Source: Planctomycetota bacterium | GTDB lineage: Bacteria > Planctomycetota > Phycisphaerae > Phycisphaerales > SM1A02 | Length of the DNA: 61,092 bases | Direction: 5' to 3' | Assembly: GCA_016873255.1 (NCBI GenBank) | Contig: VGXR01000011.1 | Span: 1 to 61,092 of the forward strand | Shown here: piece by piece, positions 16,408 through 23,782 of the stretch | Layout: every line of letters begins with the position of its first letter | Numbering within the stretch: position 1 is the first letter of the stretch | Notes under the pieces: model-generated | Seen by the model: the letters and a program-made list of their open reading frames with translations, nothing else | What the model was told of the DNA's origin: nothing | Databases searched by the model: none | Translations under genes and position numbers: made by a program

Positions 16408-17851
16408 GGTCCCAGAGCGCATCCACGTGGCGTTCGGCCACGGTGGGCGCGCCCACGGACACCCGGGCGACGAGGCGGCCGTCGACACGCGTGTGGCTCA
16501 GGAAGGCGCGGCCCGACTGGTTCACGCGGCAGAGGATTGCGTCGGTGGCATCGTCGCCGGCACGGGCACGGAAGCACACGAGCGACCACGGCGTGGGGCA
16601 GGTGAGTTCGAGCGCGGGATCCGCGGCGATGCGGTGGCGCAGGCGCGCCGCGAGCGACACGTGGTGGCGCACGAGCGCACGCAGCCCCTCGGTGCCATGG
16701 TGGCGGATGGTGAACCAGAGCTTCAGCGCACGGAAGCGGCGGCCGAGCGGCACCTGCCAGTCTCGGTAGTCGATGACCGCGCCGCTCTCGGTGGCGTGGT
16801 TGCGCAGGTATTCGGGCAGGACGCTCAGTGCGCGCACCAGCGTGGCGCGGTCTCGTACCCAGAACGCGTCGCAGTCGAAGTTCACAAGCATCCACTTGTG
16901 CGGGTTGGTGCAGTAGCTGTCGGCGCGGTCGATGCCCGCGTGAATGCCGCGGAACTCCGGGCAGAGCGCCGCGATGCCGAGGTGCGCCGCATCCACGTGC
17001 AGCCACGCACCGTGCGCCGCGCAGGCATCGGCGATGGCGGGCACCGGATCGACGGCGTGCGTGCCGGTGGTGCCGACGGCGGCGACCACGAAGAACGGCA
17101 CGCGGCCTGCCGCGGAGTCCTCGTCCATCATGGCCCGGAGCGCGGCCGGGTCCAGCGAGCGATCGGCAAGCACGGGTACCAGTCGCAGGTTGCCCGCGCC
17201 CAGGCCCGCGATGCGCACGTCCTTCTCGATGCTGCTGTGCGCCTCGGTGCTGGCGTAGGCCACCAGCGTTGGCCCCGGGCCCTGCAGCCCGGCGGCCGTC
17301 CCGGCGAAACCCGTGGCACGCTCGCGCGCGGCGACCAGCGCGCAGAGGGTGGCGCTGCTCGCCGTGTCCTGGATGACCCCTCCGCCCGCGGACGAGGAGA
17401 GGAAGGCGTGCGGAAGCCCGAGCATCTCCGCGAGCCAGTCAAGGACGTGCGTCTCGAGTTCCGTGCACGCGGGCGACGTGCTCCACAGCATTCCCTGAAC
17501 GCCGAGCCCCGCGCTGAGCAGCTCGCCCAGGACGCTGGGTCCGCCCGCGTTGGCGGGGAAGTACGCCAAGAAGCCGGGATGCTGCCAGTGCACGATTCCG
17601 GGCACGATGATGCGGTCGACATCCGCCACGATGGCGGCCCAGGGCTCGCCGTGCTCGGGCGGTGAGGGCGGAAGCTGCGCGCGGACCCAGCCGGGGGCAA
17701 CGTCTGGCTTCACGGGCAAGCGCTCGAGGTTCTCCAGGTAGTCCGCGATCCAGTCGACCATGGCATGGCCGTGCTTCCGGAAATCGAATGGCTGCGACAC
17801 GGGGAACGCGGTTTCAGGGGACGGGGCCGCGGTCGCGGAATGTTCCTTCAT
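16388..17851 (-). CDS. PLP-dependent aromatic amino-acid decarboxylase family
   Basis: A 487-residue group II decarboxylase. Family features in order: the N-terminal FRKHGHAMVDWIADYLENL; VHWQHPGFLAYFPA; the EMLGLP and SSSAGGGVIQDTASSA region; a STEAHSSIEKD segment holding the His that stacks on the cofactor; AAVGTTGTHAVDP; HVDAAHLG with the cofactor-binding Asp; and the PLP lysine K319 in NPHKWMLVNFDC. Relatives decarboxylate tyrosine, tryptophan or dopa; the substrate here is not shown. The start at 17851 follows the family N-terminus; an ATG at 17860 would add three residues. It is divergent from the small Cys-rich gene, with 54 bases between. Confidence 0.9.
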   Translation of the reverse strand: MKEHSATAAPSPETAFPVSQPFDFRKHGHAMVDWIADYLENLERLPVKPDVAPGWVRAQLPPSPPEHGEPWAAIVADVDRIIVPGIVHWQHPGFLAYFPANAGGPSVLGELLSAGLGVQGMLWSTSPACTELETHVLDWLAEMLGLPHAFLSSSAGGGVIQDTASSATLCALVAARERATGFAGTAAGLQGPGPTLVAYASTEAHSSIEKDVRIAGLGAGNLRLVPVLADRSLDPAALRAMMDEDSAAGRVPFFVVAAVGTTGTHAVDPVPAIADACAAHGAWLHVDAAHLGIAALCPEFRGIHAGIDRADSYCTNPHKWMLVNFDCDAFWVRDRATLVRALSVLPEYLRNHATESGAVIDYRDWQVPLGRRFRALKLWFTIRHHGTEGLRALVRHHVSLAARLRHRIAADPALELTCPTPWSLVCFRARAGDDATDAILCRVNQSGRAFLSHTRVDGRLVARVSVGAPTVAERHVDALWDLIRGAR

Positions 17852-17905
17852 GGGTCGCATTGTCCCCGCGGGCGCGGATGTGGCAAACTGTATGCGGAGA
17901 ACACC

Positions 17906-18349
17906 ATGGCAGACACCAGCACCGCATCGAACCCGTCCGCCCCGTGCTGCAGTGCTTCGTGCTGCCCGTCGCCGTGCGAGTGCCCGTGCGCGCCGCGCCT
18001 GGCGAAGCTCGAGAAGACGGTCTGCCGCATCCGGCTGTGGCTCTTCATTGCGCTGGGCTTCCTCATCCTGCTGATCGGCATCGCCATCGGCTCGGGCGGC
18101 GTGCGCAAGGACATGGAGGAGCGTGCGAGAGAGATGCGCGGCGGCCGCGGCCCGGCACCGATGGCGGCGCCGATGCCGATGCAGCCGCAGGGTCCGCCAA
18201 TGGGCGGCCCGCGCATGGATGGCGATCGCGGTCCGGGCCCCGGAATGGGCCAGGGCGGCGGCCCCGGCCCGAACGCCGGCCCGAACGCGGGTCCCGGGCC
18301 CGAACGCCGGCCCGGTGGCGAGCGGCGCCAGCGCGGTCGCGACGACTGA
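17906..18349 (+). CDS. Small Cys-rich single-pass membrane protein, unknown
   Basis: A 147-residue protein of three parts. Seven cysteines lie within residues 14-28 (CCSASCC and CECPC), with an eighth at 40. One transmembrane helix spans residues 43-62 (WLFIALGFLILLIGIAIG). A long Gly/Pro/Met/Arg-rich low-complexity tail follows, with repeated GPNAGP-like units. A Shine-Dalgarno GGAG (17896-17899) sits six bases before the ATG. The Cys cluster could bind metal or form disulfides, depending on topology. I do not recognise a family. Confidence 0.65.
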   Translation: MADTSTASNPSAPCCSASCCPSPCECPCAPRLAKLEKTVCRIRLWLFIALGFLILLIGIAIGSGGVRKDMEERAREMRGGRGPAPMAAPMPMQPQGPPMGGPRMDGDRGPGPGMGQGGGPGPNAGPNAGPGPERRPGGERRQRGRDD

Positions 18350-18406
18350 CGGATTGCACGGTGCGTCCCCGTGACGCGGCCGCAACTTCGGCATGCCGTT
18401 CGCGCG

Positions 18407-18412
18407 TATGTT
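18407..18412 (+). promoter_or_regulatory. TATGTT -10 box for ispE (leaderless pattern)
   Basis: TATGTT lies six bases before the GTG at 18419 and decides that start over the GTG at 18371. Confidence 0.5.
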
Positions 18413-18418
18413 CCGCGC

Positions 18419-19312
18419 GTGACCGAGCCTCGTGAGATCGTCGTTCGTGCCCCGGCCAAGCTGAACCTTGCGCTGAGCGTCGGCCCTCCTGGCGCCGACC
18501 GCATGCATCCGATCGCAAGCTGGATGGTGACGCTGGATTTCGGCGACGATCTGCACCTGCGAATGCTCGACCCGGGGCGCGACTCGCTGTACGCGGTCCT
18601 CTGGGCGAAGGACGCGCCGCGCGCCACCACGGTGGACTGGCCCATCCAGAAGGACCTGGCGGTGCGCGCGCACCTGGCGCTGCAGCAGCACGTCGGGCGC
18701 CCGCTTCCCGTGCGCATGAAGCTCGAGAAGCGCGTGCCGGTGGGCGGAGGGCTCGGGGGCGGATCGAGCAATGCCGCCGCGATGCTCCGCGGGCTGCGCG
18801 AGCTGTTCGGGCTGGCCGTGAGCGACGACGAGCTGTGCGAGATCGCGCGGGGGCTGGGAAGCGACGTGCCGTTCCTCGTGCGCGGCGGCAGCGCCGTCGT
18901 GGAGGGGCTCGGCGAGCGGATCGAGCGCCTCGGCGCGGTGCCCGACGTGCATGCGGTGCTCGCGTTCCCCGCCGCGGCGTGCCCGACCGGGCCCGTGTAC
19001 GGCAAGTTCGACCTGATGCGGCCCGATGCGTCGCTGCAGCTGGCGCGCGTGCGCTCGATGGCCAGCGGCGCCGCGGTGGCGCATGATGCACCGTTCAACG
19101 ACCTCGCGGAGCCCGCGATCGCGGTGGTGCCGGTGCTCGCGGACGAGCTCGCGCAGCTCAAGGCCATCACCGGGCGCACGGCCCACGTGAGCGGCAGCGG
19201 CAGCACGATCTTCGCGCTCTGCGACGGTCGCCTGGAGGCGGACCTGCTCGCCGAGCAGGTCCGCGCCCGGGCCGGGCTGCCGGCGGTGGCCGCGAGCGCG
19301 AGCGGCGGGTGA
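18419..19312 (+). CDS. ispE: 4-diphosphocytidyl-2-C-methyl-D-erythritol kinase
   Basis: GHMP-family kinase that phosphorylates CDP-methylerythritol in the MEP isoprenoid pathway. The 297-residue product shows the N-terminal substrate motif VVRAPAKLNLALSV, the phosphate-binding loop PVGGGLGGGSSNAAAML, GLGSDVPFLVRGG, and the C-terminal HVSGSGSTIFAL. Length is normal for the family. The GTG start at 18419 gives the usual distance to the PAKLNL motif. Another pathway gene, ispF, lies at 55206-55709 on the other strand, so the pathway is dispersed. pepF follows after about 96 bases that carry its own promoter-like box and ribosome site. Confidence 0.95.
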   Translation: MTEPREIVVRAPAKLNLALSVGPPGADRMHPIASWMVTLDFGDDLHLRMLDPGRDSLYAVLWAKDAPRATTVDWPIQKDLAVRAHLALQQHVGRPLPVRMKLEKRVPVGGGLGGGSSNAAAMLRGLRELFGLAVSDDELCEIARGLGSDVPFLVRGGSAVVEGLGERIERLGAVPDVHAVLAFPAAACPTGPVYGKFDLMRPDASLQLARVRSMASGAAVAHDAPFNDLAEPAIAVVPVLADELAQLKAITGRTAHVSGSGSTIFALCDGRLEADLLAEQVRARAGLPAVAASASGG

Positions 19313-19408
19313 GCCGGGCCGCCGGTTTCCGGCCACTCGACGGCCCGCGGGCGCGGCGGGGCGCTCGGCCCGGCGGGCTACCATGGGCGATTCCCCCCGG
19401 AGCCACCC

Positions 19409-21133
19409 ATGAGCACCCCGACCGCCGCGCCCGCGCATGCGCCCGCATCGACCTTCGTGCCCGCCTCCATCGATGGGTCCAAGTGGTCGGCGCTGGAGCC
19501 GTACTACTTGCAGCTGATCGGCCGCACCCTCCATGACGCGGCCGCGCTCGAGCGCCTGCTCCTCGACCGGAGCGAGCTCGATGCCTCCGCGGAGGAGGCC
19601 GCCGCCGACCTCTACATCAACATGACCCGGCACACGGACGACGAGCTCGTGCGCAGGCGCTACCTCGACTTCGTGGAGCAGGTGGAGCCCGAGCTGAAGA
19701 AGGCCGCGTTCGCGCTCGACCGCAAGGTCGTCGAGTGCCCGTTCGCGCAGCAGCTCGACCAGGCGCGCTACGGGGTGCTGCTGCGCGGGCTGCGGCGGTC
19801 GGTGGAGATCTTCCGCGAGCAGAACATCCCGCTCGAGACCGAGATCACCAAGCTCGACCAGAAGTACAGCGAGATCAACGGCGCCATGACCGTCACCTTC
19901 GACGGCGAGGAGCGCACGCTCCCGCAGATGGCGAAGTACCTCGAGGAGACCGACCGCGCGCGGCGGCAGGGCAGCTGGGAGGCCGTGGCATCGCGCCGGC
20001 TGCAGGACGCCGACCGGATCAACGACCTGTTCGAGGAGATGCTGAGGCTGCGCCACCAGGTGGCGCTGAATGCGGGGTTCCCCAACTACCGCGACTTCCA
20101 GCACGCGCGCATGCAGCGCTTCGACTACACGCCCGCCGACTGCGAGCGCTTCCACGAAGGCGCCGAGAAGGTGTGCGTGCCGCTGCTGCGGAAGCTGAAC
20201 CGCGAGCGCGCGCAGGCCCTCGGCCTTGCGCGGCTGCGCCCGTGGGACCTGAAGGTGGACCTGAGGGGGCGCGGGCCCCTGCAGCCGTTCGAGGGCGGGC
20301 AGCAGCTGGTGGACCGCTCGAGCGCCATCTTCCACCGCATGGACGCCGAGCTCGGCGGCATGTTCGACAGCATGCGCACGGGCGACTGCCTCGACCTCGA
20401 GAGCCGCAAGGGCAAGGCGCCCGGCGGCTACCAGTACCAGCGGCAGCGCAGCCGCCGGCCGTTCATCTTCATGAATGCCGCCGGCCTGCACCGCGACGTG
20501 ATCACCATGGTGCACGAGGCCGGCCATGCGTTCCACAGCCTGCTGTGCGCGCACGACCCGCTGGTGGCGTACCGCGGCAGCCCGATGGAGTTCGCGGAGG
20601 TGGCGTCCATGAGCATGGAGCTGCTGACGTTCCCGCACCTCGGCGAGTTCTATTCCGCGGAGGACGCCGACCGCGCGCGCCGCGACCACCTGGAGTCGCT
20701 CAGCACCATGCTGCCGTGGATCGCCACGATCGACGCGTTCCAGCACTGGATCTACCTGAATCCCACGCACACGCGGAAGGACCGCGAGCAGTACTGGGTG
20801 CACCTGAACGACCGCTTCGGCGCCGACGTCGACTGGAGCGGCCACGAGGACGCGCTGCGCTCCATGTGGCACCGCCAGCTGCACGTGTTCGGGCTCCCCT
20901 TCTACTACATCGAGTACGGCATCGCGCAGCTCGGTGCGCTGCAGGTGTGGGTGCAGGCAAAGAAGGACCCGGCCGCGGCGCTCGGCAACTACAAGAAGGG
21001 CCTCTCGCTCGGCGCCAGCCAGCCGCTGCCGAAGCTCTTCGAGGCGAGCGGGCTGCGGTTCGCGTTCGGTCCCGAGACCATGGGTGAGTTGATGGACGAC
21101 GTCGGCCGCACGCTCGAGCGGCTGCCGGCGTGA
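19409..21133 (+). CDS. pepF: Oligoendopeptidase F-type M3 metallopeptidase
   Basis: A 574-residue zinc oligopeptidase that trims short peptides in the cytoplasm. The zinc motif HEAGH is at residues 369-373, and the third ligand is a glutamate in EFAEVASMSME (394-397). Upstream are the family's mostly helical N-terminal domain (YLQLIGR, then a helical bundle) and NYRDFQHARMQRFDY. Downstream are FYYIEYGIAQLGALQVW and the YKKGLSLG segment that contacts substrate. No signal peptide. The ribosome site GGAG sits six bases before the ATG, with a TACCAT box at about 19380-19385 that would give a leader of about 20 bases. Confidence 0.92.
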   Translation: MSTPTAAPAHAPASTFVPASIDGSKWSALEPYYLQLIGRTLHDAAALERLLLDRSELDASAEEAAADLYINMTRHTDDELVRRRYLDFVEQVEPELKKAAFALDRKVVECPFAQQLDQARYGVLLRGLRRSVEIFREQNIPLETEITKLDQKYSEINGAMTVTFDGEERTLPQMAKYLEETDRARRQGSWEAVASRRLQDADRINDLFEEMLRLRHQVALNAGFPNYRDFQHARMQRFDYTPADCERFHEGAEKVCVPLLRKLNRERAQALGLARLRPWDLKVDLRGRGPLQPFEGGQQLVDRSSAIFHRMDAELGGMFDSMRTGDCLDLESRKGKAPGGYQYQRQRSRRPFIFMNAAGLHRDVITMVHEAGHAFHSLLCAHDPLVAYRGSPMEFAEVASMSMELLTFPHLGEFYSAEDADRARRDHLESLSTMLPWIATIDAFQHWIYLNPTHTRKDREQYWVHLNDRFGADVDWSGHEDALRSMWHRQLHVFGLPFYYIEYGIAQLGALQVWVQAKKDPAAALGNYKKGLSLGASQPLPKLFEASGLRFAFGPETMGELMDDVGRTLERLPA

Positions 21134-21154
21134 AAATGAGCGATTTCCAGCAGC

Positions 21155-21158
21155 GGAG
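21155..21158 (+). promoter_or_regulatory. Shine-Dalgarno GGAG deciding between two starts
   Basis: GGAG is three bases before the ATG at 21162 and nine before the ATG at 21168. The second spacing is normal, so translation probably begins at 21168 (MKNVLVLGAG). Confidence 0.55.
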
Positions 21159-21167
21159 CGAATGAAC

Positions 21168-22244
21168 ATGAAGAACGTCCTCGTCCTCGGTGCCGGCAAG
21201 ATCGGCCGAATGGTCGCAAGCCTCCTGCAGGGGTGCGGCGACTACCAGGTGCTGGTGATGGACTCGCACGACGGCTCGCTGCGCGAGACGCTGGCCCTCG
21301 CGCCCGGCGCCAAGGGCACCGGCGGCCGCTTCGACGACCAGGCCGCCGTGGACCGCGCGCTCGACGGCCAGTGGGCCGTGGTGAGCTGCGCGCCGTTCTT
21401 CTGCAACCCGATGGTCGCGGAGCGCGCCAAGGCGAAGGGCGTGCACTACCTCGACCTCACCGAGGACGTGGCGGTCACCAAGAAGGTCATGGAGCTGGCG
21501 AAGGGCGCGAGGACGGCGTTCATCCCGCAGTGCGGGCTGGCGCCCGGGTTCATCACCATCGCTGCAAACCACGTGATCCGAGGCATGGGCGACATGCACG
21601 AGGTGAAGATGCGCGTGGGCGCGCTCCCCGAGTTCCCTTCGAACGCGCTGAAGTACAACCTGACGTGGTCGACCGACGGCCTGATCAACGAGTACATCCA
21701 GCCCTGCGAGGCGGTGATCGACGGCAAGCTCGTCGTGGTGCCCGCGCTCGAGGGGCTCGAGCACATGATGATCGACGGCATCGAGTTCGAGGCGTTCAAC
21801 ACCTCGGGCGGCCTGGGGACCTTTGCGCTGACGCTCGAGGGCAAGGTGAAGCACCTCTCGTACAAGACGATGCGCTACCCGGGGCACAACGCGATCCTCA
21901 AGCTCCTGCTCTGGGACCTCGGCTTCCGCGAGCACCGCGAGGAGCTGAAGGCCGCCTTCGAGCGCGCGCTGCCGACCACGAAGCAGGACATCGTCGCGAT
22001 CTTCGTGAGCGCCGCGGGGCAGGTGGACGGCCGCTACATGGAGCGCACGTATGCCAAGATCGTGCGCCACAAGGAGATCGGCGGCCATCACTGGACGGCC
22101 ATTCAGATCACCACGGCCTGCGGCGTGACCGCCGTGCTCGACCTCCTGCGCGAGGGCAAGCTCGCGCAGTCGGGCTTCGTGCGCAACGAGGACGTGGACT
22201 TCGGCGCGTTCCTCGCGAACCGCTTCGGCCGCCACTACGCCTGA
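21168..22244 (+). CDS. Saccharopine/lysine dehydrogenase-family oxidoreductase
   Basis: A 358-residue NAD(P)-dependent enzyme. The N-terminal Rossmann fold opens directly with VLVLGAGKIGRMVASLL. Then come CAPFFCNPMVAERAKAKGVHYLDLTED, QCGLAPGFITIAAN and a C-terminal catalytic domain, the arrangement of saccharopine dehydrogenase-like proteins and of bacterial L-lysine 6-dehydrogenase. Which of lysine, saccharopine or a carboxynorspermidine-type substrate is used cannot be told. The ribosome site favours the start at 21168; a start at 21162 would add two residues. A MITE-like element begins three bases after its stop. Confidence 0.85.
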   Translation: MKNVLVLGAGKIGRMVASLLQGCGDYQVLVMDSHDGSLRETLALAPGAKGTGGRFDDQAAVDRALDGQWAVVSCAPFFCNPMVAERAKAKGVHYLDLTEDVAVTKKVMELAKGARTAFIPQCGLAPGFITIAANHVIRGMGDMHEVKMRVGALPEFPSNALKYNLTWSTDGLINEYIQPCEAVIDGKLVVVPALEGLEHMMIDGIEFEAFNTSGGLGTFALTLEGKVKHLSYKTMRYPGHNAILKLLLWDLGFREHREELKAAFERALPTTKQDIVAIFVSAAGQVDGRYMERTYAKIVRHKEIGGHHWTAIQITTACGVTAVLDLLREGKLAQSGFVRNEDVDFGAFLANRFGRHYA

Positions 22245-22246
22245 TT

Positions 22247-22523
22247 CCGCTCGTGGTTCGTTTGGCACCAGTTGTTCCCTCCAGAGAAGTCGCCGTTGGG
22301 GGCTTTGAAGTCGGGCGGTTGACCGGTCGCGGTGGTTGCGGCGGTGGCCGCGCCCCCCGGCCGCGCGCTCCTCGCCGCTTGCCCCGCCCGGAGCGTGCAA
22401 CTTGTCCGAGCGACCGAGGCCACCGCCGGTCGCCGAGGCGTCCAAGCCCGTCAACCCGCGCGACCGACGCGACAACCTGATTTCTCCGGAGAAGACAATT
22501 GGTGCCAAACTGACCAGGAACGG
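22247..22523. mobile_element. MITE-like element with 45-bp terminal inverted repeats
   Basis: The 45-base left arm (22247-22291) and the reverse complement of the right arm (22479-22523) align without gaps at about 35 of 45 positions; the best core is GTTTGGCACCA. The roughly 185 bases between are GC-rich, contain no supported gene and show weaker symmetry further in. Frames reading outward from both arms encode a similar peptide (DFSGGNNWCQTNHER on the left, DFSGEDNWCQTDQER on the right). The element fills the whole gap between the dehydrogenase and nadA and ends eight bases before the nadA -10 box. No clear target duplication is visible. Confidence 0.6.
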
Positions 22524-22530
22524 ATTTGCC

Positions 22531-22536
22531 TAGGAT
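22531..22536 (+). promoter_or_regulatory. TAGGAT -10 box for nadA (leaderless pattern)
   Basis: TAGGAT is six bases before the nadA ATG; no ribosome site lies between. Its -35 region would fall inside the right arm of the MITE-like element. Confidence 0.5.
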
Positions 22537-22542
22537 TGCGAG

Positions 22543-23778
22543 ATGCTCTGGCAACCGGCGCTGCCTGAACGCTACGTGCGGATGACCGACGCGGAACTCG
22601 CGGAAGGCATCCGTGCGCGCAAGGCCGAGCTGGGGAAGCGCCTGCTGGTGCTGGGCCATCATTACCAGCAGGACGACGTGGTGCAGCATGCCGACCTCAC
22701 CGGTGACAGCCTCAAGCTGAGCCAGATGGCCGCCGAGGAGGCCGAGCGGCGCGGCAGCGAGTGGATCGTGTTCTGCGGCGTCCACTTCATGGCCGAGACC
22801 GCGGACATCCTCACCTCGGATCGCGTGAAGGTGGTGCTGCCGGATCTCTCCGCGGGCTGCTCGATGGCCGACATGGCGCAGTACGACGAGGCCGTGGAGG
22901 CCTGGGACGCGATCGCGCGCGCGACCGCCGGCACGCGCACGCGCGTGGTGCCGATCACCTACGTCAACTCGAGCGCCGCCATCAAGGCGTTCGTGGGCTC
23001 GAAGGGCGGCGCCTGCTGCACCAGTTCCAACGCGGCGCAGGTCTTCGACTGGGCGCTCAAGGGCGGCGATGCGCCGCCTGCGTCGGGCGAGGAGGTCAAG
23101 ATCCTCTTCCTCCCCGACCAGCACCTCGGCCGCAACACCGCCAAGCGCAAGGGGTTCGTGACGGAGTTCGACGCCTCCCCGCGCCGCCCCGCGCAGACGG
23201 TGCTCTGGAACCCTCGCCGCGAGCAGGGCGGCCTGGGCGATGCCGAGATCCGCGCCGCGCGCGTCCTGCTGTGGGCCGGCCACTGCAGCGTCCACAAGAT
23301 GTTCCGGCCCGAGCACATCGACGCCGTGCGCGCGCAGCACGCGGCCGACGGCGGGATCACCGTCATCGTGCACCCGGAGTGCTCGCAGGACGTGGTCGAC
23401 GCCGCGGACCTGAGCGGCTCCACGGAGCACATCATCCGCACCATCGAGGGCGCCGTGCCGGGCACGCGCTGGGCGATCGGCACGGAGATCCACCTCGTGA
23501 ACCGCCTCGCGAAGGCGGCTGCCGCACGCGGCGTGTTCGTGCGCATCCTCTCCGACTGCCAGTGCCTGTGCACCACGATGTACCGCATCGATCCGCAGCA
23601 CCTCCTGTGGGCGCTCGACGGCATCGCCGAGGGCCGCGAGCCGAACGTGGTGCGCGTCCACCCGGATGCCAAGGCGCAGGCGCGCCTTGCGCTCGAACGC
23701 ATGCTGCGCAACACCGCACCCGCAGGGCAGGGTGCGGTGCCCTCCGCAGCCACCGCGGCGCCTGCAATCGTAGACTGA
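22543..23778 (+). CDS. nadA: Quinolinate synthase
   Basis: Iron-sulfur enzyme of NAD biosynthesis that condenses iminoaspartate with dihydroxyacetone phosphate. The 411-residue product has LVLGHHYQQDDV near residue 40, GDSLKLSQ, the SAGCSMAD cysteine near residue 107, TYVNSSAAIKAF, LPDQHLGRNTA, WAGHCSVHKMF with a second cysteine, VHPECSQDV, and DCQCLCTTMYRI near the C-terminus, giving the three [4Fe-4S] ligands and more. It is longer than the E. coli form (about 347) and belongs to the long NadA type. nadB and nadC are not in the window. The AsmA-like gene follows after four bases but has its own -10-like box. Confidence 0.96.
   Translation: MLWQPALPERYVRMTDAELAEGIRARKAELGKRLLVLGHHYQQDDVVQHADLTGDSLKLSQMAAEEAERRGSEWIVFCGVHFMAETADILTSDRVKVVLPDLSAGCSMADMAQYDEAVEAWDAIARATAGTRTRVVPITYVNSSAAIKAFVGSKGGACCTSSNAAQVFDWALKGGDAPPASGEEVKILFLPDQHLGRNTAKRKGFVTEFDASPRRPAQTVLWNPRREQGGLGDAEIRAARVLLWAGHCSVHKMFRPEHIDAVRAQHAADGGITVIVHPECSQDVVDAADLSGSTEHIIRTIEGAVPGTRWAIGTEIHLVNRLAKAAAARGVFVRILSDCQCLCTTMYRIDPQHLLWALDGIAEGREPNVVRVHPDAKAQARLALERMLRNTAPAGQGAVPSAATAAPAIVD
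23771..23776 (+). promoter_or_regulatory. TAGACT -10 box (leaderless pattern)
   Basis: TAGACT is six bases before the GTG at 23783 and overlaps the nadA stop region. Confidence 0.4.
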
Positions 23779-23782
23779 CGGC

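Noticed and set aside
16388-17851. PLP decarboxylase as part of a secondary-metabolite cluster
   Set aside because: Neighbours are a phosphoesterase, a small membrane protein and ispE; no synthetase, tailoring enzyme or exporter is nearby.
17861-21199. Upstream extension of the decarboxylase frame to a 1603-codon protein
   Set aside because: Only 16388-17851 matches the decarboxylase; the rest is antisense to pepF and ispE and has low-complexity composition.
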